Shown here in pieces: positions 59,736 to 64,000 of a stretch of DNA of 64,000 nucleotides. This DNA comes from an uncultured Anaeromusa sp. Its GTDB lineage: Bacteria; Bacillota; Negativicutes; Anaeromusales; Anaeromusaceae. The position numbers and the translations under genes were made by a program. Under the pieces are notes generated by a model, which saw only the letters and a program-made list of their open reading frames with translations, was not told where the DNA came from and searched no databases. Position 1 is the stretch's first letter, and every line of letters starts with the position of its first letter. The stretch covers positions 3,469,606 through 3,533,605 of the forward strand of contig NZ_OY781460.1 of NCBI RefSeq assembly GCF_963676855.1, in the 5' to 3' direction.

Positions 59736-61067
59736 TTATAAATACTTGTTTTTACCGGCTTCCAGATCTTTCTCCTCTGAGGAAACGCCATTGAGAAGCA
59801 AATTGAGCATAATGGCGGCGATGCTGCCGGCGGTAATGCCGCTATGCAAAATAACCTGAGCCCAAGCAGGAAAGTTGTGATAAAAATTCGGCACTGCTAG
59901 CGTAATCATGCCCACGCCTAGACTGACGGCAACGACCATGATGTTTTGCGTACCGTCGAACTCAACGCGCGACAAGGTTTTCATCCCGCTGGCCGCAACC
60001 ATGCCGAACATGGCAATACCTGCGCCGCCCAGAACCGGCAAGGGAATGGCGGCAATCACCGCCGCCAATTTGGGCACGAGGCCCAAAAGAATCAAAATAA
60101 CCCCGGCAGCCGTAACCACAAAACGGCTTTTGACCCGCGTCAATGCTACCAGGCCTACGTTTTGCGCGAAAGCCGTATAAGGAAACGAGTTGAAAATGCC
60201 GCCTAGAATCGTAGAAAAACCATCAGCCCGTAAGCAGCGGCTCAAATCTTCTTTGGTAATCTTCTTGTCAACAATTTCGCCTACAGCAATGCAGTCGCCA
60301 GTCGTCTCCGTCATAACCACCAGCATGACCAGCACCATCGCGGCAATAGAGGCCGCATCAAAGGTCGGATAGCCGAAAGCAAACGGAGTAGTAATCCCCA
60401 GCCAAGAAGCATCGCCTACTTTGGAAAAGTTGACCATGTCGAAAAAGCCAGCCAAGATCGTGCCGCACAACAACCCCAAGAGCACCGCGATATTGCTGAT
60501 AAATCCTTGGAAAAAGCGGTAAAAGAAAAGCACCAAGGCTAGCGTCACTAACGCCAGCAAAATATAGGGCGCACTGGCAAAATCCTGAGCCGCCGGATTG
60601 CCGCCGCCAGCCCAGCGCACCGCCACTGGCATCAAGGTCACGCCGATAATAGTAATGATCGTCCCCGTCACTACAGGCGGAAAAAAGCGCAAAAGCGAAC
60701 TGAAGTAAGGACTGACCAGATACGTTATAATCCCGGCCACAATAATCGAGCCGTAAATACCGGTCAGCCCATGCGCTTGACCAATCAAAATCATGGGCGT
60801 CACGGCGGCAAAAGTCACTCCCTGGATCATGGGAATTTTTACGCCCATATTCCCAAAGCCGACGGTTTGGATAATGGTGGCAATGCCGCAGGTAAACAGA
60901 TCGGCGTTAATCAGATAAATCAATTGCTCGCTGCTCAGCCCTAGGGCATTAGCCACAATGAGAGGGACCGCCACCGCACCGGCGTACATAGCCAGCACGT
61001 GCTGCAAACCGTACACAAACAGTTTGCTCAGCGGCAACATCTCGTTAACAGGATGGTTTTTTTCCAT
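59736..61067 (-). CDS. NCS2-family xanthine/uric acid permease
   Basis: 443 residues, about 14 membrane segments. Family landmarks: GLQHVLAMYAGAVAVPLIV at the start, IQGVTFAAVTPMI, MTETTGDCIAVGE and the QNVGLVALTRV motif. Imports xanthine, urate or another purine. Placed next to xpt and xanthine dehydrogenase genes, xanthine is the likeliest cargo. Three bases separate it from the dehydrogenase gene. Confidence 0.9.
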   Translation of the reverse strand: MEKNHPVNEMLPLSKLFVYGLQHVLAMYAGAVAVPLIVANALGLSSEQLIYLINADLFTCGIATIIQTVGFGNMGVKIPMIQGVTFAAVTPMILIGQAHGLTGIYGSIIVAGIITYLVSPYFSSLLRFFPPVVTGTIITIIGVTLMPVAVRWAGGGNPAAQDFASAPYILLALVTLALVLFFYRFFQGFISNIAVLLGLLCGTILAGFFDMVNFSKVGDASWLGITTPFAFGYPTFDAASIAAMVLVMLVVMTETTGDCIAVGEIVDKKITKEDLSRCLRADGFSTILGGIFNSFPYTAFAQNVGLVALTRVKSRFVVTAAGVILILLGLVPKLAAVIAAIPLPVLGGAGIAMFGMVAASGMKTLSRVEFDGTQNIMVVAVSLGVGMITLAVPNFYHNFPAWAQVILHSGITAGSIAAIMLNLLLNGVSSEEKDLEAGKNKYL

Positions 61068-61070
61068 GGT

Positions 61071-63356
61071 TCAGCCTCGTTTCTTGGTTAGTAACGCGCT
61101 CAGCACTTTTTCCGGCGTCAAGGGCAGCTGTGTCAGTTGCACGCCGGTAGCGTTGAAGACGGCATGGGCAATCGCCGGCGCTGGCGTGTTAATGACCGCC
61201 TCGCCGATGGACTTGGCGCCGAAAGGACCGGTCGGTTCGTAGCTAGGCTCAAAGGCCACCCGAACGTTTCCCACATCCTTGCGGCAGGGAATCTTATATT
61301 GCATAAAATTACAGGTTTCCAAACGCCCTTGCCCAGTATAGCGCACTTCTTCATAGAGCGCCATGCCAATTCCCTGGACAACGCCCCCTTCAGTCTGCAC
61401 CCGGGCTAAAGCCGGATTGATCACCGTACCGCAATCCACAACGGCCACAAAATCAATAGGCGTCACCTTGCCGGTAGCCTTGTCAATCTCTACTTCCGCA
61501 AAGCCCGCCACAAAGGGCGGCGGCGACGTGGGACTGCCGTAGGTTCCTTGGCCTGTTAATTGCTGACATCCCACACCTAAGGCCAGCCGTTCCGCCAGCT
61601 TGGCCACCGTCAAGCGCCGCTTGCCATCCTCACTCCAAAATTTCGCACCGTCGAAAGAAATCTGCGTCCCATCTGCTTCCAACAATTTAGCCGCCTGCGT
61701 CAGCATCTTGCCGCGCAATTCCTCCGCCGCCAGCTTAACCGCCATACCAGTCACATAGGTAGTGCTGGAAGCGTACGAACCGGGATCAAAAGGAGACACA
61801 TCCGTATCTGCGGCATGGACAATTAAATGATCCAGATTGGTTTCCAGAACCTCCGCCGCCATCTGCGCCAAAATGGTATCGCTTCCCGTGCCCATATCGG
61901 TAGAGCCTAAAAGCAAAGTGTAATTTCCATCGTCATTAAGGCGGATTTCCGCCGATGCCGTATCAATACCGGCAATACCGGATCCCTGCATGGTTACCGC
62001 CATACCTACAGCACGCAGGGTATCCCCAAAATCGCGTACCGGATATTTTTCTTCCCAACCGATGAGTTTCTTGCCGGTAGCAATGCATTGGTCCAGCGTC
62101 GAACTAGCCAGCACCTTGCCCTTATAGATGGGGGAATAATCCCCTTGGCGAATCAGATTTTTTTGCCGCAATTCCACCGGATCTATCTTTAGTCTGGCCG
62201 CCAGCAGATTGACCGCCGACTCTTGGGCGAAGGTCCCCTGCGTCGCTCCATAGCCGCGCAAAGCGCCCCCAGGCAGCTTGTTCGTATACACAACCTGCCC
62301 CATGAAACGAACCGCTTTGGCTTTGTGATACATAGGCAGCGTCTTTTCCCCCACAACGGAAAAGGTGGTGGGCGCATGCTCGCCGTAAGCGCCGCCATCA
62401 GAAAGGCCCTGAATGTCCACCGCCCGGATGGTTCCATCTTCATCCGCCCCCAGGCGCACGGTCAAGCGCATGGCATGACGGCTGTTCGTACAACTGAACG
62501 TTTCCGTGCGGCTGTAAACAATAAGCGCCGCCTTGCCGGTACGTTTGGTCACCGCCGCCACGAACATCTCCACCGCTCCGGTCTGCTTGCCCCCAAAGCC
62601 GCCGCCAATGCGCGGCTTGATGACGCGAATGCGGCTGGCCGGCATTTCCAAAGCCCTTGCCATGTGCCGTCGCACATGAAACGGAATCTGCGTCGAGCTG
62701 ACAATGGTCAACCGCCCTGCATGATCCAGGTAGCTATAGGCGCGATACGTTTCCATCATGCCATGCGCCTGAGCCTGGGTATAGTAGGTTTCCTCCACCA
62801 CTACCGGACACCGGGCCAATTCGGCTTCCACATCGCCGTATTCGTTCTTGTGGGTGCAAATAATATTTTTCTCCCGCTCCATGCCAATAGGAAAATTGCA
62901 GTGCAAATTGTCTTCTGGATGCACCACATTGGCATGTCCGGCAGCAGCTTCAAAGTCCAGTACCGGCTCCAGCACTTCATATTCCACGCGAATGAGCTGC
63001 AATGCCTTCTCTGCTGTTTTTTCATCCCCTGCCGCCACAATGGCTACCGCATCGCCGACATAACGCACATATTCATCCAAAATGCGACGATCATAAGGAG
63101 ACGGTTCCGGGTAGGATTGACCCGCCAAGGTAAAGCGCCCCTGCGGCACGTCCTGGTGCGTCAATACGCAGGCCACGCCGGGAATCTTTAAGGCCAAGGA
63201 TACGTCTACCTGGCGCAAGCGCGCAAAAGCATGCGGGCTGTGCAGCACCTTAACCACCAGCGCCTGGGACGGCGCCATATCTTCCGTATATACCGGCTGA
63301 CCTGTTGCAATAGGAAGCGCATCAATCTTAGGCAAGCTTTGTCCGACCACTTTCAT
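61071..63356 (-). CDS. Xanthine dehydrogenase molybdenum-binding subunit
   Basis: 761 residues of the xanthine dehydrogenase/aldehyde oxidase family. The N-terminal domain opens with LPKIDALPIATGQPVYTEDM; molybdopterin contacts include GGGFGGKQ, GALRGYGATQ and the catalytic glutamate in GAKSIGEAV. Pocket positions differ somewhat from bovine enzyme (QAHGMMETYRAYSY), so a related purine or N-heterocycle is possible. Context with xpt and a permease favours xanthine. Overlaps the 2Fe-2S gene by four bases. Confidence 0.87.
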   Translation of the reverse strand: MKVVGQSLPKIDALPIATGQPVYTEDMAPSQALVVKVLHSPHAFARLRQVDVSLALKIPGVACVLTHQDVPQGRFTLAGQSYPEPSPYDRRILDEYVRYVGDAVAIVAAGDEKTAEKALQLIRVEYEVLEPVLDFEAAAGHANVVHPEDNLHCNFPIGMEREKNIICTHKNEYGDVEAELARCPVVVEETYYTQAQAHGMMETYRAYSYLDHAGRLTIVSSTQIPFHVRRHMARALEMPASRIRVIKPRIGGGFGGKQTGAVEMFVAAVTKRTGKAALIVYSRTETFSCTNSRHAMRLTVRLGADEDGTIRAVDIQGLSDGGAYGEHAPTTFSVVGEKTLPMYHKAKAVRFMGQVVYTNKLPGGALRGYGATQGTFAQESAVNLLAARLKIDPVELRQKNLIRQGDYSPIYKGKVLASSTLDQCIATGKKLIGWEEKYPVRDFGDTLRAVGMAVTMQGSGIAGIDTASAEIRLNDDGNYTLLLGSTDMGTGSDTILAQMAAEVLETNLDHLIVHAADTDVSPFDPGSYASSTTYVTGMAVKLAAEELRGKMLTQAAKLLEADGTQISFDGAKFWSEDGKRRLTVAKLAERLALGVGCQQLTGQGTYGSPTSPPPFVAGFAEVEIDKATGKVTPIDFVAVVDCGTVINPALARVQTEGGVVQGIGMALYEEVRYTGQGRLETCNFMQYKIPCRKDVGNVRVAFEPSYEPTGPFGAKSIGEAVINTPAPAIAHAVFNATGVQLTQLPLTPEKVLSALLTKKRG

Positions 63357-63808
63357 CGCGCTCCACCTCCTAGATAGGTTTTAACCGCCCGCAGCTGCCC
63401 CATATAGCCGGTGCAGCGACACAAGTTGCCTGTGAGATAATGAATAATCTCTTCTTCCGTCGGCTGCGAAAGCTCCCGTTTCATCGCCAACACGGTCATA
63501 ATAAAGCCAGGACTGCAGAAGCCGCATTGCTCAGCACCTTCGGCGGCGAGGACTCTAGCGAAAGCTTCCGCTTCTTCGTGCACGCCTTCTAAGGTAGTAA
63601 TTTCCCTCCCAGCCGCCCGGAAGGCTGGGACAGTACAAGAAAGAACCGGCTTGCCCTCAAGCCAAACCGTACACAAACCACAGCAAGACGTATCGCAGCC
63701 CTTGCGTACGCTCAAATAGCCCTCTTGGCGCAGCACGTCCGCTAAGGATGCATCCGCCTCTAGCTGCCAGATGGTTTTATTCCCATTAATAATCGTCTCT
63801 ATTTGCAT
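63353..63808 (-). CDS. Xanthine dehydrogenase 2Fe-2S subunit
   Basis: 151 residues. Two [2Fe-2S] sites: C-x4-C-x2-C with C later in the first half (GCDTSCCGLCTVWLEG) and CGFCSPG with CRCTG in the second. Passes electrons from the molybdenum centre to the FAD subunit. Start shares bases with the FAD-subunit stop. Confidence 0.92.
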   Translation of the reverse strand: MQIETIINGNKTIWQLEADASLADVLRQEGYLSVRKGCDTSCCGLCTVWLEGKPVLSCTVPAFRAAGREITTLEGVHEEAEAFARVLAAEGAEQCGFCSPGFIMTVLAMKRELSQPTEEEIIHYLTGNLCRCTGYMGQLRAVKTYLGGGAR

Positions 63809-64000
63809 GCCAGCACCTCCTTGACAGCCCGAACCGTCAGCACTTCACACAGCTGACGCCGATACGTTTCGCTGGCGCGATTGTTGCCGGAAAAAGATAA
63901 TTCTGCCGCCGCCAAGCGCGCCGCCTCTTCCGGCTCATGTCCATCATTCAGGCAGGACGCTGCTTGAATCGCCAACGCCGCACGCCCCGGCCGGGCACCA
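63799..64000 (-). CDS. Xanthine dehydrogenase FAD-binding subunit (partial, C-terminus)
   Basis: About 66 residues are visible before the right edge. They include RAALAIQAASCLNDG, AAAELSFSGNNRASETYRRQLCEVL and end in VKEVLACK, matching the C-terminal domain of the CO-dehydrogenase/xanthine dehydrogenase flavoprotein subunit. The stop overlaps the 2Fe-2S gene start by ten bases. Confidence 0.85.
   Translation of the reverse strand, partial: GARPGRAALAIQAASCLNDGHEPEEAARLAAAELSFSGNNRASETYRRQLCEVLTVRAVKEVLACK

Noticed and set aside
62223..63191. 322-codon open frame on the plus strand
   Set aside because: It lies wholly opposite the xanthine dehydrogenase gene, has no start signal and reads as basic, His/Arg-rich noise typical of an antisense frame.

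Overview
The window looks like a chromosome segment from an anaerobic diderm Firmicute (Negativicutes; Sporomusa/Pelosinus/Anaeromusa-like). Gene content and strong AGGAGG ribosome-binding sites are firmicute-like, yet there is a complete TonB-ExbB-ExbD system with an outer-membrane receptor. Corrinoid methyl transfer, two glycyl radical enzymes and a nitrogenase-like reductase all point to strict anaerobiosis. No rRNA, tRNA, CRISPR array, transposase or phage gene was seen.

Layout. 1-12174 (minus): metNIQ, an SsuABC-like importer, four UroD/MtaA-type methyltransferases, a corrinoid protein, its ASKHA reactivator and a DUF1847 protein. 12429-26159 (minus): cysK, nitrogenase-like K, D and H subunits, DUF2325, metY, an FtsX-type permease with its ATPase, a NifX-like protein, NifB, a second SsuABC-like importer and metA. 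26296-28158: an HD-GYP protein and an XRE-cupin regulator. 28557-31815 (plus): trans-4-hydroxyproline dehydratase (HypD) and its activase. 31859-35810 (minus): an arylacetate-decarboxylase-like glycyl radical enzyme with small subunit and activase. 36178-42894 (plus): a Crp/Fnr regulator, an HMA-domain protein, a TonB receptor, TonB, ExbB, ExbD and an SbmA/YddA-like ABC protein. 42947-54337 (minus): a third SsuABC-like importer with a second FtsX/ATPase pair, a four-rhodanese protein, three QueG-like proteins, a MetB/MetC-like PLP enzyme and a hydrolase. 54471-64000: azlCD with a MocR regulator, a secreted protein, a YbaK deacylase, xpt, a xanthine permease and xanthine dehydrogenase subunits.

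The unifying signal is a short structured leader found 13 times, on both strands. It reads (G)YTGA, then a 3-4 bp hairpin with an A-rich loop, then directly AAGGC...GCCTT, an intrinsic-terminator hairpin. Copies precede metN, metA, metY, DUF2325-nifHDK-like, all three SsuABC-like importers, the MetB/C-like enzyme, the hydrolase, the rhodanese, the glycyl radical enzyme, the Crp gene and the HMA/TonB-receptor operon. It occurs both behind promoters and between genes, so it looks like RNA-level attenuation of a sulfur/methionine regulon. I do not recognise the class.

Proposed working model (inference): imported organosulfur compounds are broken down by corrinoid methyl transfer, by the nitrogenase-like reductase (closest in context to methylthio-alkane reductase) and perhaps by the altered glycyl radical enzyme and QueG-like proteins. 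The released sulfide or methanethiol is captured by MetY on O-acetylhomoserine from MetA, or by CysK.
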